From HK1 sp965204915 (lineage in GTDB: Bacteria; Pseudomonadota; Gammaproteobacteria; HK1): DNA of 64,000 nucleotides. The notes beneath the pieces are model-generated. The model made no database searches. It was not told the origin of the DNA and was given only the letters and a program-made list of their open reading frames with translations. Below are positions 36,487 to 45,618 of this stretch, piece by piece. Within the stretch, counting starts at the first letter, position 1, and the number at the start of each line of letters is the position of its first letter. A program made the position numbers and the translations under genes. The stretch spans positions 3,720,001-3,784,000 of the forward strand of contig OZ242023.1 of assembly GCA_965204915.1 (NCBI GenBank). The letters run 5' to 3'.

Positions 36487-37992
36487 TCAACCGGCTTCAG
36501 CGGCTCCGGGTGACGCCCCCAGACCCCGGACAGCTCCCAGGACGCGCCACGGGCAGCACGAAGCGCGTGGCGCCGTGGCGCCGTGGCGCATCATCGGAAC
36601 CACGTGCACCGTCCCGCCTGCCGTCACCGTCAGCGTCCACCAGCCTTCCGGCTCGGTAGCATCGAACGCCGCTTCAATGTCGCGCATCTTGACCTTCACG
36701 CTCCGGTAGGCGGGCAGCTCACGGCGGTACGTGCTGGACTTCGTTCCGCGTTCGTCCCGCCCCGTCACGCTCACCGTGATGCTCTCGCCGTGCGGATTCG
36801 TGATGCGTAGCCAATGGTCCGGCCCATCTTCGTTCCCGCTCATGGTGCGCGGCATCGACGGTACGATGGCGATATGGTCACACGCCGGCTCAGCCGGGCA
36901 CGCCTCCGGCTCCGGGGTTTCAGGCTCCGGCTCCGGCGGTGGTGACGGCGGTTCCGGCTCCGGCGGTGGTGACGGCGGCTCCGGCTCCGGCGGTGGTGAC
37001 GGCGGCTCCGGCTCCGGCGGTGGTGACGGCGGCTCCGGCTCCGGCGGTGGTGACGGCGGCTCCGGCTCCGGCGGTGGTGACGGCGGCTCCGGCTCCGGCG
37101 GTGGTGACGGCGGCTCCGGCTCCGGCGGTGGTGACGGCGGCTCCGGCTCCGGTGCCCTAGGCGTAGTGCATTCCTTCCTGAGGATGGTCCCGGAGGGGTG
37201 CACGGAGGTGTCCACGAACTCGGTGGTGCCGTCCCACGCGGTCAAGCGGTAGGTCGTCCCACTCTCCGCCCCGGCCAGGTCCGGCTCCAGTCTGGGTCCT
37301 ACCTGCCACGTGAAGTCGAAGTAAGATGAGCGCAATTGCATCCACTTCCCTCCACTCCGTTTGGCGAACACGCCTCGCACGGGCCAAGTGTCCGGGCTTC
37401 GCGTGATATCTGCGGTGACACGACCATCGAAACAATAAAGTGATCGTATAGCGAACGATCCCGATCCGTACGAGCCCTGCCCCAGGGCACCGGCTTCGCC
37501 AGACCCCGGACAGCTCCCAGGACGCGCCACGGGCAGCACGATGCGCGTGTCGCCGTGGCGCATCATCGGAACCACGTGCACCGTCCCGCTTGCCGTCACC
37601 GTCAGCGTCCACCAGCCTTCCGGCTCGGTAGCATCGAACGCCGCTTCAATGTCGCGCATCTTGACCTTCACGCTCCGGTAGGCGGGCAGCTCACGGCGGT
37701 ACGTGCCGGACTCCGTTCCGCGTTCGTCCCGCCCCGTCACGCTCACCGTGATGCTCTCGCCGTGCGGATTCGTGATGCGTAGCCAATGGTCCGGCGCATC
37801 TTCGTTCCCGCTCATGGCGCGCGGCATCGACGGCACGATGGCGATATGGTCACACGCCGGCTCAGCCGGGCACGCCTCCGGCTCCGGGGTGTCAGGTTCC
37901 GGCTCCGGCGCCCCCCATGCCGGGCCCGGCACGAACAGCAGCACCAGCCACAGCAGCAGTCCCCACAGCACATCGTTCGGTCTCGCCTTCAT
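36487..37992 (-). CDS. secreted two-domain protein with proline-rich repeat linker, C-terminus frameshifted
   Basis: Unknown family. A signal peptide (residues 1-27, WGLLLWLVLLFVPGPAWG) is followed by domain 1 (about 36-145: CPAEPACDHIAIVPSMPRAM, GRDERGTESGTYRRELPAYR, EPEGWWTLTV). A middle region of about 130 residues comes next, then a linker of eight PPEPEPPS units, and finally a nearly identical second copy of domain 1. In copy 2 an extra 8 bp (GCCGTGGC repeated) shifts the frame, so the protein ends in HGATAPRASCCPWRV instead of HGDTRIVLPVARPG. An extracellular adhesin- or matrix-like role is only a guess. Confidence 0.7.
   Translation of the reverse strand: MKARPNDVLWGLLLWLVLLFVPGPAWGAPEPEPDTPEPEACPAEPACDHIAIVPSMPRAMSGNEDAPDHWLRITNPHGESITVSVTGRDERGTESGTYRRELPAYRSVKVKMRDIEAAFDATEPEGWWTLTVTASGTVHVVPMMRHGDTRIVLPVARPGSCPGSGEAGALGQGSYGSGSFAIRSLYCFDGRVTADITRSPDTWPVRGVFAKRSGGKWMQLRSSYFDFTWQVGPRLEPDLAGAESGTTYRLTAWDGTTEFVDTSVHPSGTILRKECTTPRAPEPEPPSPPPEPEPPSPPPEPEPPSPPPEPEPPSPPPEPEPPSPPPEPEPPSPPPEPEPPSPPPEPEPPSPPPEPEPETPEPEACPAEPACDHIAIVPSMPRTMSGNEDGPDHWLRITNPHGESITVSVTGRDERGTKSSTYRRELPAYRSVKVKMRDIEAAFDATEPEGWWTLTVTAGGTVHVVPMMRHGATAPRASCCPWRVLGAVRGLGASPGAAEAG
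36924..37152 (+). repeat. 24-bp tandem repeats encoding the proline-rich linker
   Basis: Roughly nine head-to-tail copies of a 24-bp unit (GGCTCCGGCGGTGGTGACGG and four more bases), nearly perfect. The unit is a multiple of three, so copy-number change alters linker length without breaking the frame. Confidence 0.9.
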
Positions 37993-38180
37993 CGTTCGTC
38001 CCTCCGGTTGACCGGCTTTCCACCTCGATCACGCCCTGCCCTGTCGGGGCCCGGCGAGCCGCGCACCTTGCCGGAGGACGAGACCGGCGAGCGCCACGCC
38101 GACGCGAGGATCGCGATGAACTCGGGGGTCGGTGAAACCATGCGTCCAACCTTACGTCGATGTCCCCGGCAAGGCAACAG

Positions 38181-38436
38181 CCCGACAATCTACACATCCG
38201 GCGAGTTCCAGCGCCGGCGCGCGGCGGCCAAGGCCGGGTTTCCGAGGCGGGTGCTCGGAAGCCGGCATATCGTTCTCATGGGGAGCCTCGATGGCGTGTG
38301 CTGGATCAAGCGCATCGCAAGCGGAACATCGCCGAGTACGAAGGCGCCATCGACGTCGATGAGAATCTGGTCGGGGCGCTGATTCGGGTGACCGAGGAGG
38401 TCGCCGTGCGCGTCCCGGAAATCCGTGCCGGGGCCG
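38181..38436 (+). pseudogene. degenerate second copy of the MNT-HEPN locus
   Basis: Bases 38181-38297 copy the last 36 codons of the MNT gene and the first codons of the HEPN gene (34385-34503). They then jump directly to the HEPN C-terminal region (34773-34918). The join falls on TGGCGTGTG, which occurs at both ends of the missing segment in the intact locus (34495 and 34769), so the deletion used a short direct repeat. A 3-bp insertion and several substitutions are also present. Neither toxin nor antitoxin is functional here. Confidence 0.85.
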
Positions 38437-38449
38437 TACCGCGGGCCGT

Positions 38450-39619
38450 TCAGGAATCGCCGCCGTCCTGCCCGTCGTTCGTCTCTTCGAGGGCGCGCGT
38501 GAGTTCGTCCATGCGTTTGGCGATGTAGTCGCGCTTGAACGACGGCAGCTCGTAGGCCCAGCCCTGCCACCGTGCATTCAGCCGCTCGGCTTCCGCCCGG
38601 ACCTCGTCGAGCGGTCGAAGCGCTCCTGCCGCGTCCTTCGGCTCCGTGCCGGCTTCGTCTTCGGACACGGGAGCGTCGCCTCCGGGCGTAGCGGCATCGC
38701 CTCCGGGCGCATCGATCAACCCCTCGTCGACCTCGGCCCGCAACTGCGCCCACGCTTCCCCGTCGCGCATCACGGTCTCCAGGCGGATGCGCAGGCCGTC
38801 GAACGTGGTGGCCTGCAGGCGCTTGTCCACGGAGCCGGAAAAATCCAGTGACGCCACCACCGCGACGTCCTCGAAGCGCAGATCTTCGAGGAAGCGCCCG
38901 ATGTCGTTGATGCGGTACGTGGAATCGACCTCGCGGCCGGCGGGAACGTCTTGCAGCGTGAAATCGGTGTCCTCGGGAGCCGATTTGCCCACCGCCACGA
39001 CCGTGCCGTCCGCGTGGACGACCCCGACCGCGCGCAGGCGCTCGCGGTCGATGCGCGCGACGCGCCGATCCAGCCAGTCGATGATCGTCGGCCCACCGGG
39101 AACCGAGCCTTCGACGAGCCACGCCGTCGGATCGCCGGCGACGCGGATGTAGAGCTCGGTGCGGCTGGCGTCGGACTTCGAGGGCCGGCGGTCACCGAGC
39201 ACCCAGCCCGCAAGCTCGACCCCCGATGCGTCCTCCAGTACGAACCGTACCGACTTCGCATCCTCGCCGGACGGATCTTCGAGCCAGAGCTTCGGATAGA
39301 GCTCCGGGTTGCCGGTCTTCGGCTCGACCCGCTTCATCCCCGCCGCGCCGAGGAGCAACCTGTGAACCCGGTCCGGGTCCGCCGCGTACCGCTCCTTCTC
39401 CTCGACGACCCACGTGTCGCCGTCCCGCGCGAGGGTGAACGTGCCTTCGTTCCCCGTCACCCGCACCCGCACCACCGAGTTCACCTGTTCGAGCAACGCC
39501 GGAAAGACGGTCTCGCCGCCGGGCTCCACCGTGCCCGGCTCCCGCTCGACGAAGAACACCCCGCCGACCGCGGCAAGGGTCACGGCGGAGAGGATCAGTA
39601 TCGAACGAGCACTGCGCAT
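38450..39619 (-). CDS. DUF4340-domain protein of a Gld-like ABC operon
   Basis: The 389-residue protein has one N-terminal membrane helix (ARSILILSAVTLAAVGGVFFV) and a periplasmic DUF4340 region built of two similar modules (VVRVRVTGNEGTFTLARDGDTWVVEE near 50, and TIIDWLDRRVARIDRERLRAVGVVHADG near 178). DUF4340 proteins are regularly encoded after GldG-like genes, as here (27 bp downstream of it). Its last codons lie in a segment also found at 36320-36377. The exact task in the transporter is not known. Confidence 0.85.
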   Translation of the reverse strand: MRSARSILILSAVTLAAVGGVFFVEREPGTVEPGGETVFPALLEQVNSVVRVRVTGNEGTFTLARDGDTWVVEEKERYAADPDRVHRLLLGAAGMKRVEPKTGNPELYPKLWLEDPSGEDAKSVRFVLEDASGVELAGWVLGDRRPSKSDASRTELYIRVAGDPTAWLVEGSVPGGPTIIDWLDRRVARIDRERLRAVGVVHADGTVVAVGKSAPEDTDFTLQDVPAGREVDSTYRINDIGRFLEDLRFEDVAVVASLDFSGSVDKRLQATTFDGLRIRLETVMRDGEAWAQLRAEVDEGLIDAPGGDAATPGGDAPVSEDEAGTEPKDAAGALRPLDEVRAEAERLNARWQGWAYELPSFKRDYIAKRMDELTRALEETNDGQDGGDS

Positions 39620-39646
39620 GGATCGGGTCCTCCTTGTCCTGCGCGC

Positions 39647-41614
39647 CTACCCCACCGCGCCCGCGGTCCGCCGGCGCCGGATCTGCGTGAGTCCCGCCGC
39701 CAGTCCGCCGAGCCCGATGAGGATCGGGACGAGTCCGATGTTCGCGAACTTGAGCCAGGACTCCAGCGCCTCGATGTCGGCGCGAAGCTGCCTCCGCACC
39801 TCGCGAAGCTCCTTGCGGATCCTCACCCGCTCCTGGCGGAAGCGGACCAGCTCGTCGCGCTGGGCGTCGGTGAGGATCAGGCTGTCGTTGCCCTGGTTGC
39901 TCTCCTCCAGCTCCACCAGCCGGCGCTCGGTCTCTTCGAGCTGCGCGATCAGCTCCTGCTCCTTCACGCGAAAGGCGCGCTCGGCCTGCTGCCTGAGCGC
40001 GACGATCCGAGTGAAAGGCCGGGTGAACGTGCCGCGGTTGCGTACGCTGATGAGATCGCCCGATCCGGTGAGGTTGTCGAGGGCGTTGATGACGAAGGTG
40101 CCGTTCGCGGCGCTCGGCAACGCGATCCGGTTGCCGAGGAACTCCTCCACCACCACCCAGAACCGGTCCGCGAGCATGTCGGCGTCCGCCACCAGGATGA
40201 TCTGGGCGTCCTCGGCCGATTCGGAGAGGTGCTCCGCTTTCGGCCCCCCCCCGGCTCCGCTCTCTTCGGCCGCCCCGGCCGAGCCGTTGCCTTCCTCTCC
40301 ACCCGCCTCATCGGTCGATTCCGGAAGCGGGCGCCCGTCGGGGAAGGCGGTGCGGACCTTTCCGGAGATCCGTGCGGCCAATGTGTAGGGGCGGTCCTGC
40401 GGCGTATACGTGTCGAGAAGATCGCGGGGGTCGGTGGTCACCGCGGCGATCTGCCCGGTCGTGAACTGCGCCGCCCGCGGCGTCGTGCTCACGAGAGGCG
40501 TGAACACGGTCGCCGCTCCTTCCGCGGGCTCCAGATACCCCGGAGTGCCGAACCCGAGGTTGCCGAGGTTGCCGGTGACCACGTCGTCCGCGTCGAAGGT
40601 GTCCGGGAGCACGTTCATCCACACCGGGTAGTCGAAGGTCAGCACGCGCCCGCCCTGGTCCATCCGCACCTTCAGCGCGAGGTCGAGATCCGCGACCACG
40701 TCCTCCCCCAGGACCACCCCCCAGGCAGCGAGCAGATCGTCGACCTCGGAACGGCGCGAGCCGGCCGGGGGCATGAAGCCGCCGGCCATCCCCGCCTGCT
40801 GCGTCTCGGAGTACGGATCGACGAACGCCACCACCCGCCCGCCGCGCAGTACGTACTGGTCGATGGCGTAGAGCGTCCCGGCCGGCAGGGTCTGCGGGTG
40901 GGCCAGCATCAGGACGTCGACGTCGTCGGGGATCTCGTCGAGCCCCGGCGGCAGCGAGCGAACTTCGAAGAGCTGGCGCATCTGCTCGATCACCATCCAC
41001 GGCGGCGCCCCCATGCCTCCGAGCGCGGCGGCCTGCATCGGCGGCCCCTGGCCTTCGAGCGGCAGCGAGCTCAGCAGGCCCACGACCCTCTGCTCCGGAC
41101 TCGTGAGGTTGTACACGAGCTTGGTCAGGTCGTATTCGAGGGACTGCTCGCGCTCCGATGCGAAGAACGGGATGACCTCCTCGTCGTCGACGGAGTTCGT
41201 CCCCGCGAGGCCGAAGTAGAAGATCCCTTCGTCGAGCCCCAGCGGCACCCCGCGCAAGCCGTATCCGACGGCCCGGTCCTCCTCCTCGGAGAAGGGCTCG
41301 GGGTCGATGACGTGCAGGGTCAGCTTTCCGCCGGCGAGCCGCCGGTACTCTTCGAGCAGCGCCCGCACGCGGTCGGCGTAGCCGCCGATGCCCGGCGCCC
41401 GCTCCAGCTCGCGTTGCGAGAGGTAGAAGCGCAGGGTCACGGGCTCCGCGAGGCCCGCGAGGACGTTGCGCGTGCCCTCGGAGAGGGTGAAGAGACGGTT
41501 CTCGGTCAGGTCGATGCGCGCCGAGCCCAGGATCCGGCCCGCGAGGATGTTCACCGCGAACAGCAGCACGAGGGCGAGCACGACTCCGGTGGTGGTCATC
41601 AGACGGCTGGCCAT
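39647..41614 (-). CDS. GldG-like ABC transporter auxiliary protein
   Basis: The 655 residues hold an N-terminal helix (TTTGVVLALVLLFAVNILAG), a large periplasmic region of the ABC_transp_aux type (LTENRLFTLSEGTRNVLAGLAEPVTLRFYLS, DPEPFSEEEDRAVGYGLRG, DVDVLMLAHPQTLPAGTLYAIDQYVLRGGRVVAFVDP), a coiled coil near 555-620 and a final membrane helix (FANIGLVPILIGLGGLAAGL). GldG partners GldF and GldA in gliding Bacteroidetes; similar operons in Proteobacteria have unknown cargo. It is followed by the DUF4340 gene and preceded by the permease. Confidence 0.9.
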   Translation of the reverse strand: MASRLMTTTGVVLALVLLFAVNILAGRILGSARIDLTENRLFTLSEGTRNVLAGLAEPVTLRFYLSQRELERAPGIGGYADRVRALLEEYRRLAGGKLTLHVIDPEPFSEEEDRAVGYGLRGVPLGLDEGIFYFGLAGTNSVDDEEVIPFFASEREQSLEYDLTKLVYNLTSPEQRVVGLLSSLPLEGQGPPMQAAALGGMGAPPWMVIEQMRQLFEVRSLPPGLDEIPDDVDVLMLAHPQTLPAGTLYAIDQYVLRGGRVVAFVDPYSETQQAGMAGGFMPPAGSRRSEVDDLLAAWGVVLGEDVVADLDLALKVRMDQGGRVLTFDYPVWMNVLPDTFDADDVVTGNLGNLGFGTPGYLEPAEGAATVFTPLVSTTPRAAQFTTGQIAAVTTDPRDLLDTYTPQDRPYTLAARISGKVRTAFPDGRPLPESTDEAGGEEGNGSAGAAEESGAGGGPKAEHLSESAEDAQIILVADADMLADRFWVVVEEFLGNRIALPSAANGTFVINALDNLTGSGDLISVRNRGTFTRPFTRIVALRQQAERAFRVKEQELIAQLEETERRLVELEESNQGNDSLILTDAQRDELVRFRQERVRIRKELREVRRQLRADIEALESWLKFANIGLVPILIGLGGLAAGLTQIRRRRTAGAVG

Positions 41615-41800
41615 TGCATCACCCTCCTTGCGCTCCCCTTCCGTTCCTCCCGCCCCGATCCGGTACCCGGTCCTTTCACCTCGCCCCCCGGTCCTTCACT
41701 CCATCCGGCCCCGTGTTCCGCCTTGCTTCCCTCGCCGCATCCGCCGGCCCGGATCCGTCGACCCGGATCCGCCGGTATCGCCACCCGGGCCGCGCCCGCT

Positions 41801-42535
41801 TCATCCAACCTTGCGCCACTCGATCACCACCGCGTTGACGAAGAGCCAGAACACGATGAGGGAGAAGAAGTAGATGACGTCCCCCGCGTCGAGCACCCCC
41901 TTGCCGATCGCCTGGAAGTGGGTGAGGAAGCTGAAGGAGCGGACCGCGTCCACGACGATCGCCGGCGCGACCGCACCCACGAAGTCGAGCACCAGCGGGA
42001 AGCCGCTCAGGACGAAGCCGAGGCAGACCACCCCGCTCACCACGAAGGCGATGACCTGGTTGCGGGTCAGGGCCGACATGCACGAGCCGATGGCGAGGAA
42101 GGCCCCGGCCATCAGCAGGCTGCCGAGATAGCCGGCGAGGATGACCCCGTTGTCGGGATCGCCGAGGTAGTTGACGGTGAGCCAGAGCGGGAACGTGAGG
42201 GACAGGGCGATCGCGGTGAACTTCCAGGCCGCGAGAAACTTTCCGAGCACGACTTCGGTCATGGTGACCGGCAGCGTGAACAGGAGCTCGATGGTGCCCG
42301 CGCGCCGCTCCTCCGCCCACAGCCGCATCGAGAGCGCGGGGATGAGGAACAGGTAGAGCCAGGGGTGGAACTGGAAGAAGGATTGCAGATCCGCCTGCTC
42401 GCGCTCGAAGAAGTTGCCGATGTAGAACGCGAAGATGCCGCCCAGGAACACGAAGATGGCGAGGAAGACGTAGGCGATCGGCGTCCCGAAGTACGCGGAC
42501 AGCTCGCGCTTGTAGATGATCCAGACGTTGGCCAT
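41801..42535 (-). CDS. ABC-2 type permease, GldF-like
   Basis: The 244 residues form six predicted membrane spans (first AYVFLAIFVFLGGIFAFYIG, last VIYFFSLIVFWLFVNAVVI). The motif ALSMRLWAEERRAGTIELLFTLPVT between spans 2 and 3 is diagnostic of ABC-2/GldF permeases. ATG 42535 follows GAGAGCC; an upstream TTG at 42544 is possible. It should pair with the ATPase encoded just upstream to move an unknown substrate. Confidence 0.9.
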   Translation of the reverse strand: MANVWIIYKRELSAYFGTPIAYVFLAIFVFLGGIFAFYIGNFFEREQADLQSFFQFHPWLYLFLIPALSMRLWAEERRAGTIELLFTLPVTMTEVVLGKFLAAWKFTAIALSLTFPLWLTVNYLGDPDNGVILAGYLGSLLMAGAFLAIGSCMSALTRNQVIAFVVSGVVCLGFVLSGFPLVLDFVGAVAPAIVVDAVRSFSFLTHFQAIGKGVLDAGDVIYFFSLIVFWLFVNAVVIEWRKVG

Positions 42536-42679
42536 GGCTCTCAACGGCCTCCTGCGGCATCATCGATCCTTCTCCGGCGGGCGTCCGCCGGGCGGTGGAC
42601 CCGGGCGCTCCCGCGGGCCGGAGCGTTCCAGGGAGTCCGGGCGTCTCCGTGCACCCGATCGTCCCGGCGGGCCGGGGTC

Positions 42680-43639
42680 TCACGCATGGCTCCCGCCTCC
42701 CTCTCCGACCGTGATCTCCCGAAACACGTCGTCCAGACGGCCCCGCTCGACGTGCATCTCGGTCACCTGCCATCCGTTCGCCCGTGCCGCCTCCCCGGCC
42801 GGACCGGCCAGAGGGATCCCACCGGCCGGGAACAGCGTCACCTCCAGCGCGCCGCCGGATTGCGCGCCCACCTCGACCCACGCCACGCCGGGGACGGCCT
42901 CGAGCGTCTCGACCACGCTCTCGCCGCTCGCCTCTCCGATCAGCAGGCCCAGCCGGAGCGCGTTGTGCATCCGCGAGCGGCGCAGCAGATCTTCGGGAGT
43001 CCCGTCGCTCACGAGCCGGCCGCGGGCGATGATCGTCGCCCGCGTGCAGACCGCCTCCACCTCTTCGAGGATGTGGGTCGAGAGCACGATCACCTTCTCT
43101 GCCGACATGCCGCGGATGAGGGTGCGCACCTCGTGCTTCTGGTTCGGATCGAGACCGTCGGTGGGCTCGTCGAGGATCAGGACGTGGGGGTCGTGCACGA
43201 TGGCCTGGGCAAGCCCGACGCGCCGCTTGAAGCCCTTGGAGAGCGTGTCGATCGGCATCTCGAGCACGGAGCCGAGGCTGATCCGATCGATGACGGATTC
43301 GATCCGTCGCCGGGCCTCCGCCCCCCGGAGCCCGCGGATCTCGGCGATGAAGCGCAGGAACGCGCGGGTGGTCATCTCGCCGTAGAGCGGCGCCCCCTCG
43401 GGCAGGTAGCCGATCTGCCGCTTGACGGTCACGGGGTCCGCCGCGACGTCCACGCCGCCGATGCGGATCGTGCCGCCGTCCGGCGCGAGGAAGCCCGTCA
43501 CCATCTTCATGGTGGTCGACTTTCCCGCCCCGTTCGGCCCGAGAAAGCCGAGGACTTCGCCGCGGTCCACGTCGAACGAGACGTCATCGACCGCGGTGAG
43601 CGATCCGAAGCGCTTCGTGAGGTTCCTGATCTCGATCAT
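42680..43639 (-). CDS. ABC transporter ATP-binding protein, GldA-like
   Basis: The 319-residue ATPase has Walker A GPNGAGKST (34-42), a Q-loop at IGYLPEGAPLYGEMT, signature LSKGFKRRVGLAQAI (a K replaces the usual G of LSGG), Walker B HVLILDEPTDGLDPNQ and the H-loop VLSTHILEEVE. A C-terminal extension of about 100 residues ends with a typical ..W.V.EMHVERGRLDDVFREIT stretch. It is the first gene of the four-gene operon (43639-38450) and powers the GldF-like permease. Confidence 0.93.
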   Translation of the reverse strand: MIEIRNLTKRFGSLTAVDDVSFDVDRGEVLGFLGPNGAGKSTTMKMVTGFLAPDGGTIRIGGVDVAADPVTVKRQIGYLPEGAPLYGEMTTRAFLRFIAEIRGLRGAEARRRIESVIDRISLGSVLEMPIDTLSKGFKRRVGLAQAIVHDPHVLILDEPTDGLDPNQKHEVRTLIRGMSAEKVIVLSTHILEEVEAVCTRATIIARGRLVSDGTPEDLLRRSRMHNALRLGLLIGEASGESVVETLEAVPGVAWVEVGAQSGGALEVTLFPAGGIPLAGPAGEAARANGWQVTEMHVERGRLDDVFREITVGEGGGSHA

Positions 43640-44171
43640 GCGCGGTACGACTCCTCAAGCCTCGTTGCAGCCGCCAAGGCACGGCCCCCCGGAACGCCGG
43701 AGACGCCGGGACGCAATCCCAAGAGCCGCGAGACCGTCTTTCCATCCATCCATTTGCCGTCCGCCATCCACCATCCACCATCCACGGCATCACGGTGATC
43801 GGAACACCATGCCTCCGGCCGCTCCGTCCACCCGGCTCCGATCCCGCGTGGCATGGTGCGTCCCACCGGTCGCCGGCCGGATGCCCGATCGAGGGTGCAT
43901 CAATGGGGATGCCCGGACGCATTTCAACCCTTGCCGCTCCGGGGATTTGAATCGACCGGCCGGAGCCTTATATTTCGACGACGTTCGGAGGGTCTTCGGA
44001 GCGAGCTTCATGAATGGTCGAGCGAAATCACCTTCGTGCCACCGGACGGCCGTCGCGCCGCCCGTGACGAGAACGCCATTGCCCGCCGATCGACGCCCGC
44101 GCCATGTGCGCGGCGCCCACGAGCACCGCCGGGAAGGAGCGCCGGCGCCGCGGGTCCCGCGGGCGGGCGGG
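43640..44171 (+). other. intergenic, candidate promoter of the protease gene
   Basis: No gene is supported. CCATCCA-type short repeats occur at 43741-43785. A promoter-like pair, TTGAAT (43947-43952) and TATATT (43969-43974) with a 16-bp spacer, points toward the protease gene and would leave a leader of nearly 190 bases. Confidence 0.4.
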
Positions 44172-45554
44172 ATGCGCCGATGGGCGGCGGTCGCGGCGGC
44201 CGCGACGCTCGCCGCGGGATGCACCCTGGCGGCGGGCGGCGCCGCGCACGCGGTGACCCCGCCTCTGCCCACGCGCGACGGCGTCCCCACCCTCGCGCCG
44301 ATGCTCGAGCAGATCACCCCCGCGGTGGTCAACATCTCGGTCGCGGTGGCTGCTCCCGAGCGCCACAACCCGCTGTTCCGGGACCCCTTCTTCCGCCGCT
44401 TCTTCGATCTGCCGGAGGACGCGCCGGCAAGACGGCGCCGGAGCGCCGGCTCCGGCGTCATCGTCGATGCCGAAGAGGGCCTGATCCTGTCCAACCACCA
44501 CGTCGTGGACAAGGCCGACGAGGTGACGATCACCCTCAAGAACCGGCGCCGCTTCGAGGCCGAGGTCCTCGGCAGTGACCCGGGCACCGACGTCGCCCTG
44601 CTGAAGATCGAGGCGGAAGGGCTCACCGCGCTCCCGCTCGGGGACAGCGACGCGCTCGAAGTCGGCGACTTCGTCATCGCCATCGGCAACCCCTTCGGGC
44701 TCGGGCAGACCGTCACCTCGGGGATCGTGAGCGCCCTCGGCCGCACCGGGATCAACGTCGATGGGTACGAGGACTTCATCCAGACCGACGCCTCCATCAA
44801 TCCGGGCAACTCGGGCGGCGCCCTCGTGAACCTGCACGGCGAGCTGGTCGGCATCAACACCGCGATCATCGGGCCGTCGGGCGGCAACGTGGGCATCGGC
44901 TTCGCGGTGCCCACCCGCATCGCCGCCGCGGTGATGCGCCAGCTCGAGGAGCACGGCGGGATGCAGCGCGGGCGGATCGGGGTCATGATCCAGAATCTCA
45001 CCCCGGATCTGGCCGAAGCGCTCGACCTCGGCATCGAACGCGGCGCGCTCATCACCCGCGTCGAGTCGGACTCCCCGGCGGAGGAGGCGGGGCTCCGGGC
45101 TGGTGACGTCATCGTCGCGGTGAACGGGGCGGAGGTGGAAGGCCCGCGGGATCTCAGAAACGCCATCGGGATGGTTCGGGTTGGCGAGGAGGTCGAGGTC
45201 GACGTGCAGCGCGAGCAGCGCCGTCTCCGGCTCAACGTTCCGGTCGGCGTCCCGGATGTCGGCATCCGCCTCGGAGCGGTGGAGGGTCCGCCCGCGCTGC
45301 GGGGGGCGGCGCTTCGCGATCTGCGGCAGGGCGATCCGGCCTACGGCCGCGTCGAGGGCGTCATCGCCGCGGAGGTCGAGCCCGGCTCCCCGGCCGCGCG
45401 CAACGGCATCCGGCCGGGCGACGTCATCGTCACGGTGAATCGGCGCCGGGTGCGCAACACCGAAGAGCTGGAGGCCGCGTTCGAGCATACCGGCCGCGTA
45501 CTGGCGCTCAACATCGTGCGCGACAACGGACAGTTGCTCATCGTCATCCGCTGA
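44172..45554 (+). CDS. HtrA/DegP-type serine protease with two PDZ domains
   Basis: A 460-residue periplasmic protease and chaperone. The trypsin-like catalytic triad is His110 (SNHHVVDKAD), Asp140 (DPGTDVALLK) and Ser214 (NPGNSGGAL). Two PDZ domains follow (RGRIGVMIQNL...GLRAGDVIVAVNG and GVIAAEVEPGS...GIRPGDVIVTVNRRR). The chosen ATG 44172 opens a signal sequence with both a lipobox-like LAAGC (Cys17) and an AHA signal-peptidase I site at about 25-27, so membrane attachment is possible. An in-frame ATG at 44010 with GGAG upstream would bury the signal. The fold and family are certain; envelope quality control is the expected role. Confidence 0.93.
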   Translation: MRRWAAVAAAATLAAGCTLAAGGAAHAVTPPLPTRDGVPTLAPMLEQITPAVVNISVAVAAPERHNPLFRDPFFRRFFDLPEDAPARRRRSAGSGVIVDAEEGLILSNHHVVDKADEVTITLKNRRRFEAEVLGSDPGTDVALLKIEAEGLTALPLGDSDALEVGDFVIAIGNPFGLGQTVTSGIVSALGRTGINVDGYEDFIQTDASINPGNSGGALVNLHGELVGINTAIIGPSGGNVGIGFAVPTRIAAAVMRQLEEHGGMQRGRIGVMIQNLTPDLAEALDLGIERGALITRVESDSPAEEAGLRAGDVIVAVNGAEVEGPRDLRNAIGMVRVGEEVEVDVQREQRRLRLNVPVGVPDVGIRLGAVEGPPALRGAALRDLRQGDPAYGRVEGVIAAEVEPGSPAARNGIRPGDVIVTVNRRRVRNTEELEAAFEHTGRVLALNIVRDNGQLLIVIR

Positions 45555-45618
45555 TCGGCGCCACGCCACATCGCCGGATATACTCGCCGACAGGCCCCCG
45601 GAACCCCACCTTGCGACG

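Noticed and set aside
36924..37152. CRISPR-like array of regular repeats.
   Set aside because: The units are head-to-tail without spacers and encode a proline-rich linker. No CRISPR array or cas gene is seen anywhere in the window.
38951..43798. A 1615-codon open frame antisense to the Gld-like ABC operon.
   Set aside because: It spans several genes of the opposite strand with clear motifs; the frame is a codon-bias shadow.
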